64,000 nt of DNA from Xiphydria camelus (taxonomy: Eukaryota; Arthropoda; Insecta; Hymenoptera; Xiphydriidae): positions 34,882,430 through 34,946,429 of the forward strand of contig OY783193.1 of assembly GCA_963678675.1 (NCBI GenBank), written 5' to 3'. The notes beneath the pieces are model-generated. The model was not told the origin of the DNA and ran no database searches. It saw nothing but the letters and a program-made list of their open reading frames with translations. Positions 46,601-56,400 of the stretch are shown here, in pieces (the first letter of the stretch is position 1; every line of letters starts with the position of its first letter). A program made the translations under genes and the position numbers.

Positions 46601-49600
46601 TACGCGCGCCTGCCTATTCGCTGCTTCTCTTTTTTTCTACGGTTTAATCGCGTACGACGGGTGTTGGTACGTGCGGAACGGCATGGATGCGATGGTGTCG
46701 ATGCCGAGGTATAGGATGGTGAACGCGAATGCGCCGGTCTCTCCCGCGAGGCCTCCTCCTCCTTCACTCGACTTCGTGACGGTTCGCGTGGCGATACTCG
46801 AGACCGCGTTCCATGTATGTACGCGGTATGTCGCGCCGTCGTCATCGGATGGCGTCGACGAAAGGAAAAGTAGGCAGAGAACGTGTACAGGCGCGATAAG
46901 ATAAGACGATGTTCTTTCGTTACAGTATCAGGCTCGCCTCAGGCTTCCGGATACGCTTTCTCATTCGCAAAAGATGCAATGCGTGGACCACATCATCGAG
47001 GTACTCGACCTCGCGGCGTGTCAGGACACCAGTGAGTGTGCTTGAAGCGTAATTCGCAAAGGAGGCGTTTTCTTCGCGAAAGTATTGCCAGTCCTTTGTC
47101 AGATTGACTAAATACCGACCGTTCTGTTTTCGAGCAAGATATCTCGTAGAAAGAGCACAGGGCTCTCGTCCTCAGTGAGATGGTCAAGATTAGCGGATCT
47201 TATTAACTCCTTATTTGAGAAAAATCACCAATCTTTCCTCATTTGAGCATTAAGGAGGGATAAAAAGCAGTGTGATGGTGCTTTTAATAAATTCAGTCGA
47301 ATTTTGAGGAAATAATATCGAAAGACAATAATTGAGATTTGTAATCGAAATAATTTATTTTCACAAGAACGCATTGAAATTGCGAGGTGTGGAAGATAAT
47401 AACAAGTCAGAGATCACTCTTTGACGAATAAATACCGTAACAAAACCTTTTCTCATACTACGAGAAACACGTGCAACGTCACCGACTGCTCGGTTCGCAC
47501 CATCGTAATAATTTAGAAAATCAGGGCACTCTCTCTCTCTCTCTGATACTATGACAATCTCAACACTCTGAGAATTCGTAGGAATTGTTGCAATGTTTTT
47601 TAGCGGCGGAAAGATATCGTGAAATTATTTCACGAATCAACGGACGAAATCTTAAAAATATAATGGCTTTTAATAACTTTAAATAAATAAATATAGCCTT
47701 CTGTACTGACTTTATTGAAAAAAAAGTCTAATCATTAAAAAAAATGACAAGATGGGAGCCCTGAAAGTACGTGAAGACACTACGATTTAAATTTATTTCC
47801 CACAAAACAGACTCCCGTATAATTCTTCACTTTTTTCATCGGTTAAAGCGGTCGTTCAATTACGAATTACCGAAATATCATTGCCCCCAAAAAGATGACA
47901 AAGCGCTTATAATCTTTCACGATAAATATGCTTATGTCACGAGCATAAAAATGCTCCAAATATAGAAACCGCGATTGCTACAGCGTTATCGCTTTTTGCG
48001 TCGCAGTTATCGGCGATTACACGAAGCGTGGACTTTCCGGCGGGGAGAAGAAGAGAACGAGTATAGCCTGTGAACTCCTTACGAATCCGTCTCTGATGCT
48101 GTTGGACGTAAGTTTTTATCTCTTTCTCTCTATATCTTCCCCTCCTTCGTTTCCCTCTCGTTCTCGCTGCCTTTTCTTTCTCGATCGAAAATCGCGTTTC
48201 CAGCCTGAGCTGTACAGAGATAGCATCAGGGGGTTACATCTGGAAAACCGGAAAATATCAGGGAATTTGATTAGACAGGGTAAAGTCAGGGAAACTTCGG
48301 ATTTTTGCTGGAAATTATGAATAAAACCGATTCAATTTCTCGAAATTTCGCCGTTGGTACGTTTCACGTCGCAGTTTTTGCTGCTGCTTCAGATATCTCC
48401 AGCATTTAGCGCGCGCGCGTGCACCACCGATAAGAATTAAGACCTCTGATATACCATCAACATTACAATCCTTAGCGTATAAATCTCTTTGCAGCTACTC
48501 TGATAATCTGAGAGGGTTTAGTTCCAGTTCATATTCTTATATAACGATTATTCATAGCTTTCTCGATCGCGCAAAACTCCTAATATGAATCCAAATGTCG
48601 GAGTATTCGTATTTATCAAATTCGATCCGACACAGTCAGGGAAATATCAAGGAAAAATCAGGAAATTCTATAATCGAGTTTCTCTAGCCATCCTGAGTAT
48701 ATATTCGAACTTCCCCCCTCCTCCATTCGCGCAGGAACCGACGAGCGGACTGGATTCGCACTCGGCGCAGGCCCTCATCTCCCGGCTGAAGAAGTACGCC
48801 GAGCAAGAGGGCAAGAGCATCGTCCTGACCGTCCACCAACCGAGCTCCCGCATGTTCCACAGCTTCAGCAAGTTGCTGCTGCTGAGTAGAGGTCAGGTCG
48901 GCTATTACGGTTCCACGACGAATATCGGCAGGTTCTTCTCGACGATCGGGCTCACCCTGTTGCCGCACTACAATCCCGCCGATTTTATACGTACGTGTAT
49001 GGCCCGAGAGTAGTTTCGAATGCACGTAAATCGGGGGATGCGTGTGACGCCGATTCTCACGCACCTCTTACACCTACAGTGGAACAGATCAAGGGACCGG
49101 AAGAAGTGCGAGACCGGATCGTGGCGGCGGCGAGGGCGGCGAGGCAGGGACCGGACTGTCCGCCCGAACTCGTTCCCGAGTACAATCCGGGCCAACATCC
49201 GCTCTGCGATCATCTTATCCATTATCACGAGCATCACATTACCCACAACGGTATTTTAAATACGCTCGTACAATTAATAACGCATCGTTTGCTACTGCAA
49301 TTGAAGGCACCAATGCAAAAAGTGCCTGAGTCACATTTTGCCGTCTTCGAGAAAATCGCATTTGAAAAGTACGACACTAATCTTAATTTTATTTAAAACC
49401 ACTCGTTCTAATAGTAATAATATATAATGTGTTAAAAAATCAGGTAAATATCAGCAAAGGTAACATTTTCAAGAAGATAAGAAACTTCAAAAGCGTTTTT
49501 CTCGAAGACGGCAAAATGTGACTTAGGCACTTTTTGCATTGATGCCTTCAATTGCTCTTGAGCCAGTTCCTCCGCATTTCTCAACTCTGAATGCACTTCT

Positions 49601-52113
49601 TCCCCTGTTACGCTTTGCTTTCGAGCTTTCGCTTCGTCCCTTTCGACATTCGCCCTTCTGATACCCTTCTCCGTGTCCGTCCATGTGATCAACAGCGAAG
49701 GAGGACGAGGGTCGCACGCTTTGGCTGGACACGCAAAGTCACGCCAGCAGCAGCGTGAGCTCCACGGACGACGACTACTCCTGGCAGTGGCCCACGAGCT
49801 TCTGGTCGCAGTTCAAGGTTCGATACACTTGATTACGCACGGCAAACGTTCGCGCGTTGAAGTCTTCATGTCCAAAGCCGCCCGTGTCAAAGCTACGACG
49901 ATTCAACGGACTTTGATTCTCGGCAGGTGCTCTCAGAGAGGAACTTCCAGGAGGCTCGACCGCGAATGCTGTCGCGGCTCAATTGGCTGCAGACGATAGC
50001 ACTGGGCCTGCTGGCGGGACTTTTATGGCTGAGACTACCTAGGACCGAAGCGGCGCTCCACGACATTCAAGGCTGGATGTTCTTCAGCACGACCTACTGG
50101 ATGCTGTTCGCACACTTTGGCGCACTTTCCAGTTGTAAGTGTAATGTGCGACGCGATTTAACGGAGTTTTCGATCTCGTCATCCCGTCTACCGTCCACTT
50201 TTGACAATCTCCTACATCCGTTTCTCTGTACAAACCGGACCAGAAATGCTGCCCTAAAAGTAGATTGAAATAAAAATAGAAAGGATAGACATGGATATCC
50301 TGCAGATGTCTGACAGATATCTTTTGCTACTTGGGAAATGATATTGTTCGTTCTTGACAGTGCGTTTAACAACGGAACATAATTCGGGTGTACTTTAGTT
50401 AATTTTTTTTCGCGCTTTTTAAAAATGATATTTGTTCAATGTTCTATATTAGTAATTATTTGAAAAGCAATGCCTATAATGCAACTGCCTATCAGAAAAA
50501 AAGGTTGTTTTTTTAAATACAACATCTCTCACCTGTACAACGATTATCGATTATAACGACCGCATTTGCTTGATCCCTTGAATATCATTCTAATCGCTTT
50601 CCACTGTATCTCTCCTCTAATTCTCTGAAAAGTGCCAATCGCATCTAATGATTCCTTCCTATTTTTATTTGAATCTACTCTACTAGGACAGCATTTCTGG
50701 TCCAGTCTGTATCACTCTGTATTTTTCTCGGTGTTTGTTGTCTCAACGCTAATAAACCCTTCCTCTTATTCCGCCCGACACGCCAGTTCCCCCCGAGCGC
50801 GAGGTCATCAACAAGGAACGACTCTCGGGGTCTTATCGTCTCTCCGCGTACTACCTAGCAAAAATGGTCGGCGAGCTTCCACTGACGATCACGTTGCCGG
50901 CTGTCTACCACATCATCAGTTATCCGATGTTGGGTTTTCACAGTCCGGCCGTCTTCGTAACGCTCCTGGCGTTTCTACTGCTGAATACGGTCGTGGCACA
51001 GGTACGTATAGGATGTGCCTGGGAAAAGTCGATATCCGCGTTGCTCTCACGCGTTGCAACATTCCAACCGCCTCCGTTCGCTTCCGCCAGAGCGTCGGCT
51101 TCTTCGTGGGCGCGTGCTGCCTGGACCTTCAAGTCAGCATAACCGCTTCGGCGCTTTACACGCTGGCGACGCAGCTCCTCGGTGGTTACCTGGCCACGGC
51201 GGTACCACCGTGGCTCGCGTGGGCTCGATACGCCAGTATGGTGCACTACGCCTATCAGAACATGCAGATCCTCGAGTTCGGCGTCGGCGAGCCCATCACG
51301 TAAGATCACCTCCAACTCCTGCGTACTTGATAACCCGTCAGCACTCGCGCTATGAGCATTTCTCTCACGCAAATTTTCACGGTATAGGAACAACATTTTT
51401 CTTTCCAATTTGACTGAATCCTTTTGTTTTTAATTTACACTGAAAGAAAGAGAAATAGTTGTTTAAGGATAAAAAACATTCTCGAAACATTTGGATGATT
51501 TTTGTCAAAGTTTCTTATACCGTGAAAATTAGCGTGATAGAGAAATGCTCATAGCGCGAGTGCTGACGGGTTAATTACCGTCTTGTGCGCGTACGGTACT
51601 CGCATATCTCGGCCAGATACGCGTTACAGAGTGCACGCAATATATCCTACGTCTATCCCTTTTCTCAGATTTCCGAACTTCACATTGTCGCGTTTGCCTC
51701 GTGAGATTAACGCGCTTGATACGCGTCGAATGGCCCCGTTTTTTCAAGACATTTCGAAGCTCAAATTTCCCACCAAAACGTTGCGAATTACCATCGACGA
51801 TCTCAGCTCGCGAATTCGCCGTGTTCCCCGTCGCGAATCCCCGCGCCTAGAAACGCCATTCTCATCGAACTCTGTATTATCCCGTCTATCACGCGATGTG
51901 TCCCCTTCGTTGCGCAGCTGCTCACAGCCGAGCAAATTTCCGGACTGCAAGAACGGCACGACGATACCGCTCTCGGCGATACTGGACGGACAGGGCGGTG
52001 CGAAAGGATCGGGGTTACCTCTCTGGGCGAACACCGCCGTTCTCCTGGCGTTTCTCGTTGTCTTCAGGACACTGGGTTACCTCGTTCTACGTTACTATCG
52101 CGTGCCCAAGTGA
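43455..52113 (+). CDS. ABCG-subfamily (White/WBC) ABC half transporter, 11 coding exons, N-terminal exon not found
   Basis: Exons at 43455-43615, 45885-46054, 46926-47031, 48007-48107, 48735-48990, 49080-49250, 49696-49817, 49927-50134, 50787-51001, 51091-51299 and 51918-52113 join in frame at GT-AG introns and give 637 residues. Counting from the first full codon, the order is Walker A GPSGCGKTT (51-59), a Q-loop in YVQQQD (about 93-97), signature LSGGE (155-159), Walker B LMLLDE (175-180), D-loop GLDS (184-187) and switch histidine in TVHQP (H213). An acidic/His-rich linker follows (about 265-355), then six hydrophobic segments (about 383-630). The loop before the last helix has two cysteines (C574, C583) and an N-glycosylation sequon at N585. 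ATP-domain-first order and half size are diagnostic of ABCG proteins, which pair as dimers to export lipids, sterols or pigment precursors. Substrate cannot be inferred. No in-frame ATG precedes Walker A, and exon 1 needs two bases from upstream, so a start exon is missing. Confidence 0.9.
43981..44170. mobile_element. Family D foldback in ABCG intron 1
   Basis: gaggctagactcactcgcca with ggaaaggaacatcaatcac is mirrored by ttttctggcgattaagttta and gcctcac. Confidence 0.65.
44572..44785. mobile_element. Family G element in ABCG intron 1 (right end lost)
   Basis: agaggaaaagaataagttga with atctactgaaaatgatttgc matches the G start. The copy ends at ttgataattgcttac without the terminal repeat. Confidence 0.55.
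45588..45752. repeat. Palindrome in ABCG intron 1
   Basis: gaacctaagttggtgaaatg, ttaacgga and ataaggtttcgatacaatga are mirrored by tcattgtattgaaaccctat, tccgtt and gaacatctcaccaactcaag. Arms are about 65 bp. Confidence 0.6.
45885..46054 (+). CDS. ABCG exon 2 (Walker A lysine and Q-loop)
   Basis: The acceptor cttccgcag precedes GT TGC GGA AAG, which completes the P-loop as [12 protein letters not shown]. The exon continues to the Q-loop motif [13 protein letters not shown] and RQTLE. It ends in phase 0 at the donor GAG|gttcgt. Intron 1 upstream is 2.27 kb and filled with palindromic repeats. Confidence 0.9.
46926..47031 (+). CDS. ABCG exon 3 (helical part of the nucleotide-binding domain)
   Basis: The exon starts after cgttacag and reads [18 protein letters not shown], then [16 protein letters not shown]. 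It ends in phase 1 at acca|gtgagt. Only 106 nt long, it was identified by frame continuity and by the LDL..C motif normally found about 10 residues before the ABC signature. Confidence 0.88.
47197..47318 (-). repeat. Family R repeat (reverse) in ABCG intron 3
   Basis: Read on the minus strand it gives tcaaaattcgactgaattta, ttatccctccttaatgctca and aatgaggaaagattggtgat. These match the two copies at 22469 and 22618 in order. Confidence 0.55.
48007..48107 (+). CDS. ABCG exon 4 carrying the ABC signature (short exon)
   Basis: The acceptor tgcgtcgcag precedes tt atc ggc gat. The exon encodes [20 protein letters not shown] followed by [14 protein letters not shown]. This is the ABC signature LSGGE and most of Walker B. 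It ends in phase 0 at GAC|gtaagt. At 101 nt it has no ATG-initiated ORF of useful length, but it supplies exactly the segment missing between exons 3 and 5. Confidence 0.92.
48735..48990 (+). CDS. ABCG exon 5 (Walker B glutamate, D-loop, H-loop)
   Basis: After the acceptor ccattcgcgcag the exon opens with [20 protein letters not shown]. It then carries the switch histidine in [20 protein letters not shown] and the ABCG-typical GQVGYYGST and [10 protein letters not shown]. It ends in phase 1 at atac|gtacgt. Intron 5 downstream is only 89 bp. Confidence 0.92.
49080..49250 (+). CDS. ABCG exon 6 (cytoplasmic linker, His-rich)
   Basis: The acceptor tacacctacag joins c to tg, giving L after ADFI. 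The exon continues [20 protein letters not shown] and then a proline- and histidine-rich segment, [18 protein letters not shown]. It ends in phase 1 at aacg|gtattt. The linker is lineage-variable in ABCG proteins. The histidine cluster (8 His in 17 residues) is notable but has no assigned function. Confidence 0.85.
49298..49560. repeat. Inverted coding-like fragments in ABCG intron 6
   Basis: The arm 49298-49373 (gcaaaaagtgcctgagtcac, attttgccgtcttcgaga) is mirrored at about 49485-49560. Both arms read LKA(P/S)MQKVP(E/K)SHFAVF in their own orientation. The minus-strand frame continues back to 49692 as a charged sequence ([20 protein letters not shown]). No family recognised. Confidence 0.45.
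49696..49817 (+). CDS. ABCG exon 7 (acidic/serine linker before TM1)
   Basis: The exon follows tgatcaacag, completes an alanine codon and reads [20 protein letters not shown] then [20 protein letters not shown]. The final W..SFW.QFK is the usual lead-in to the membrane domain of ABCG proteins. It ends in phase 0 at AAG|gttcga. Confidence 0.87.
49927..50134 (+). CDS. ABCG exon 8 (TM1 and TM2)
   Basis: After the acceptor ctcggcag the exon reads [20 protein letters not shown], then TM1 ([13 protein letters not shown]) and TM2 ([19 protein letters not shown]). The L..RN sequence at the start is the conserved ABCG membrane entry. It ends in phase 1 at agtt|gtaagt. Intron 7 upstream is 109 bp. Confidence 0.9.
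50787..51001 (+). CDS. ABCG exon 9 (TM3 and TM4)
   Basis: Following gacacgccag, the exon encodes [20 protein letters not shown], the family motif F..ER.V..KER..G.YR.SAYY. Two hydrophobic helices, [20 protein letters not shown] and [20 protein letters not shown], follow. It ends in phase 0 at CAG|gtacgt, with an 89-bp intron after it. Confidence 0.9.
51091..51299 (+). CDS. ABCG exon 10 (TM5 and start of the large extracellular loop)
   Basis: After cttccgccag the exon reads [20 protein letters not shown] and continues through TM5 to [19 protein letters not shown] and GVGEPI. The donor is ac|gtaaga, phase 2. If intron 10 were retained, the next codons would be ACG TAA, so translation would stop one residue past the junction and TM6 would be lost. 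Confidence 0.88.
51332..51570. mobile_element. TTAACCC-type palindromic element in ABCG intron 10
   Basis: aacccgtcagcactcgcgct with atgagcatttctctcacgc mirrors gcgtgatagagaaatgctca and tagcgcgagtgctgacgggtt. TTAA follows on the right; the left flank is ATAA. Arms are about 65 bp. The core includes a cactgaaagaaag piece. Confidence 0.6.
51918..52113 (+). CDS. ABCG exon 11 (extracellular loop, TM6, stop)
   Basis: The acceptor cgttgcgcag joins ac to c, giving T, then [20 protein letters not shown]. The paired cysteines and NGT sequon match the large ABCG loop. TM6 is [20 protein letters not shown] and the protein ends [12 protein letters not shown] with TGA at 52111-52113. The acceptor is fixed by frame continuity with exon 10. 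Confidence 0.88.
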
Positions 52114-53480
52114 GCGGGTCTGCCGGCCGGCGTAGTATGAAATTTTGCACGGACCTTTTAATTCTAATAACTTTATTATTATTACTATTACTACTACCAC
52201 TATTACCGCTATTATTTTTATTATCGTCGTTATTATTATTTTATCATTATTATCATTATTATTATTATTACTGATATCATCGTACTATCAGGCATGCGTG
52301 CTACGACTGATACGATTACACATATATCGCCCATGCGAACGGCTTTCCACCGAATTCGTTTCGCTGGATGCCATGTCGTCGCGTGTATAACGCATGCGCA
52401 GCTCGTAAGCCCAGTAGTATTTAGCAATATAGCAAAATAATGCGAGACTAAGAGACTTGGCGAAGAAGACTATACATATATAGAGAGATTTTATATGACG
52501 TTGAACGCGCGCGGAGAGAACGAAAGAAAGAGGGGATACAAGTGCGTGACGACGCGCGAGGATGAGTGAAAGTGCGAGAGCATCAGCGACGAAATGAGTG
52601 CGAGTTTGAAAATGGGGGGGTGGGGGTACTAGCCTTCTTTTTCGCGGCGAGGAGGGTATAATCTAAGCAAAAGAAAACAAAAAAATTGACACGGCAACGG
52701 CGCCGGAAAACGACTGAAATTTGCACGGGCGATGAACATTTATATACAGACGAATCGCAGAGTAACTTTAAGCTTTATTATCGATTAGTGATATAATATT
52801 ACGATTTACAGCATACCTACGAATATTGTTGCATTATTATTATTATTATTACTATTATTATTTTTACTATTATTCTCATCATCATCGCCATTGCCATCAT
52901 CATCATCGTCATCATCGATATCATAATCGTCAGCAGAGCAGCAGCATTGTCATCATAACCACCATCATCATCGATCATCAAACATAGTCATCGTTGTCGT
53001 CGCGCCGTCGCTATTATCATCTAACGTCGATATTAATTTTGTATCTTACTTCGTCACGAGACCACACCAATTATCGAGAGTCGGCGATGGATCATTCTCT
53101 GTACTGCCAATTTTTGCGAGGTATTAGTGTACCTATACTGTCTACCCCGTTGAGCCGCGCGCACGTCAACGGTCTTTCTGCGATGGGGAAATTGTCCGCG
53201 ATATCGCGTTCATTATCGCGCGCGAGGCCGATCTTTCGACATTGGAACGGGACGCGCGATGATCGCGGTAGGAACGGAGAGGAAGGTTAAATAACGGCAA
53301 GAGTTCGAAACGCGCGAGGGAGTGTACTCTTGGATAAGCTGCCTCGGCGTGCACTTGGGCGTAAATGTAGTGCGTTGCGCGGGGCAGACACGCTCTGTTT
53401 CGACGACCGATCGTCTCCCTTGTCCTTGGAATGCAGCGTGCGCGTAACTCTATCGAATGAAAGCTCCAAATAAAATCACG
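52114..53480 (+). other. ABCG 3' UTR/flank with TTA- and TCA-rich triplet tracts
   Basis: Imperfect TTA/TCA/CTA triplets occupy 52165-52275 and 52826-52990. An AATAAA at about 53469 is the first clear poly(A) signal noticed. The real 3' end is not determined. Confidence 0.4.
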
Positions 53481-56400
53481 CGAGATGCCCGTTCGGTCGG
53501 TGATTTTTCCATTTCGTTTCGCGGAGAATTGCAATTTGAATGTCAGGTCTACGAAACTCTCTCGTCTCGAGAGCTTCGGCGGCACACTCGCGGTCCTCGT
53601 AACAGACCGTATCTACCCTCCGCGTACACGAGTCTCGGCACAGACATAGACGCGAGCGCGAATAAGATTATAAGCATGTTGGATCCATAACTAATAACAC
53701 TAATACCGTAGTGTCTCGTTACGCTCCTTTCCTCTCCCGTGTCACGGAAACGCGCGTACACACGATACCGCGTGTGCACGCGTGGCCATGGAAAGCCGGT
53801 GTTGTAATACCTATATATGATAAATTATTCTAAGGTACATACATAATATTATCGCGCGACTATAACGCAAGTTGTATCATTGCAAATCGATCGATGCCGT
53901 AGCTATGCAATTAATGATACCCGCTCGGTCCGTCTCGGGGAAAATGTTCCCTCGATCGATGCCGGAGGGTTTCGCGGGGACGCGACGCACCCTTTCGTCG
54001 CCGCGATTCGCGACACGGATCGATCGGGAATCATCTGTCTGTACATGCAAGATCCACCAAGTGTTCAAAGTGTTGGCTGCGGAGCGGGCCAAGGAAAGAT
54101 CAGGGAGGGGAGTGTCGCAGTGTGTTTCGGCTTCCCTGAGCGGTAATGGCTATAGACAAGGAGAGAAAGAGAGGTCTGCGAGAATGAGAATACGTGAGAG
54201 ATATCTATCAGGCTGTAACATAAATTTGGAATAACGTTTTTGACGTTGAGTCGACATTCTTCTAAACGGCGTAACTTTTTAACCACGAACCACAGCAAAA
54301 CAGTTTATACCTTAAAATAACCGCGAGAAAACGAGCTTTCAAATGAGGTATAACGCGTCACTGAATTTGCTTTACACACCTGAAAAAAAAAACAAGAATT
54401 ATTCCAAATTTATGTTACAACCTAATATTATAGTCGGTTATACGTGACCCCCCGCGTCGCCGAGAAACCAACGTGGAAGACGGATGTTTTAACAAAGATT
54501 TGGCTGTGTCAACCTTGTAATAATTATTGATTTGTATGGTTTTCTCTTTTCTTTTCTTTTTTTTTTACTTAAATACGTCGAGAGAGACAGCTGGGAGTGC
54601 GCCAGGAGCGAAAGGGGAAAAGTGGAAAGAATGTGTCTGCTTTTTTCGTACTCGAAGTACATGCGTATGCGTGTTGGTAGATAGGCGAAATACGGACCCG
54701 GGCGCGCGAGTTTGTAAATTGCGCGTCGAGAACCACGATACGCGTTTGTTGGATACTCGCGATCATTGCACCTGTTCGTAATAATTGCGATTGATCGAAA
54801 GAACGGCGCAATCCTTATTCTTCCTCCACGGAAATCCCGGGGCCACTGCGTCGAATGTGGTGTTTGTACCGTGTGGCGTGATATTTTTTTTTTCGACATT
54901 TTTACATTTATATTTAAATCCGTCTAGATATATATATATCTACGTACATTTTGATAATCTTTTAAGAATTCTAATCGCGCCGAGCTCTGTATCAGCGATA
55001 CGATTTCCGTGAAGGGATCCCCGATCGGACGCACCGCCGGAGGCCTCTACGGTCAACGTAATCGCGATAGATTCTCTCACCAAAACGGCATCGATATCCC
55101 TTCGACGTAGTTTTCATCGCGCAATTTGGATCGTCAATGCGGAGCTTTGGAAACTTATACATGTACGCGGCACGTTCGATCATTGCGCGTTTGCGAGCGT
55201 GCCACGCAAATCGGGAGGCACTCGGGGGTTAAACGTAATTGGAGCATAAAGATACGTCCGCTGTCTGTCGCGACCGCTTCGGGAGTTTTCTATATATATT
55301 TGTAATTTTATTCGCTGGACAAAGTCTAAAGAGGTCGGGCAATTAACCGGAGAAACTGAAACGACGAACGCGCGATCGGGTGCCGCCGCCGCCCCTCGAC
55401 GAGATGATTCGCATCGCGTCCGTGAGAAGTAGTGCCTTTTTTATTCGGAAAACTTTGTTGATCGTGCCAAGTCGAATCGCGAAAGGGGGAAGGCACAGGA
55501 GCGGGACAATGTTGGAGGGATGGCGAATCGCGTGGACGATGAGTGACAGCGAATTGTACATATGTACATAACCGCGTCGCGTTTGACGGTGAAACCCCCG
55601 CGGTCGGCCGAATGTTTTTCTCAGTTTATTTATTAGGAAAATTGGACTGTTCGGAGACCACCTCGGGGTGCCCAAATTCAGGACCATATCGAGGGGTTTC
55701 ACCTGTACGACGCGCGTGTAGTAGAACGAGCGACGAAGAGCGTGTACCGATCGAGAATAGAGAGTATCTATATCGTGGGACTGAAGATGCCAAAAAGTGT
55801 TCCATAAAAAAGAAAAAGAGTGCCATCCATCCGCGAGATCTCCGCGATTGGGAAACCCGCGGCGATTACGTACAGCGTTACCGCGGACGTTGCGTCGGAA
55901 CAAAAGAAACAGGCCGAATATATCGCGCGTAAACGACGATTCACCGTTCGATCGATACTAGTATTATTCCTACTGCCGTGTTCACACACGAGACGGCGAT
56001 TCGAACGTCGCGAGAGGTCATGTTTTGACGTCCACGTACACTGTAAATCACTAGCGGGTTCGCGTTCATTGAAATTTGTGGTGACTTTTCGGTGAAACCG
56101 CTATATTGATGAAATTCCAGCACAATTACAGTAAAATTACGATTTCTTCGACGAAAATTTACTGCAATTTACGGTTATTATCTGCACACTTTCGGTGAAT
56201 ATTTCGCAACAAATTTCGGTAAAATTTCAGTAATGTTTTCGTAGCACTTGAGTATCAGTCATTGAAAAGTAAACTGGATTTTCACCAAAACCTCATATCT
56301 CACTAAAGTTAAATTTCAGTCAATGTTTGGTGAGTGCTTTCAGTAGATTTTTCGTAAAAGTTTGTCTATTTTTACGAAAAGTACACCGAAACCGTGCACA

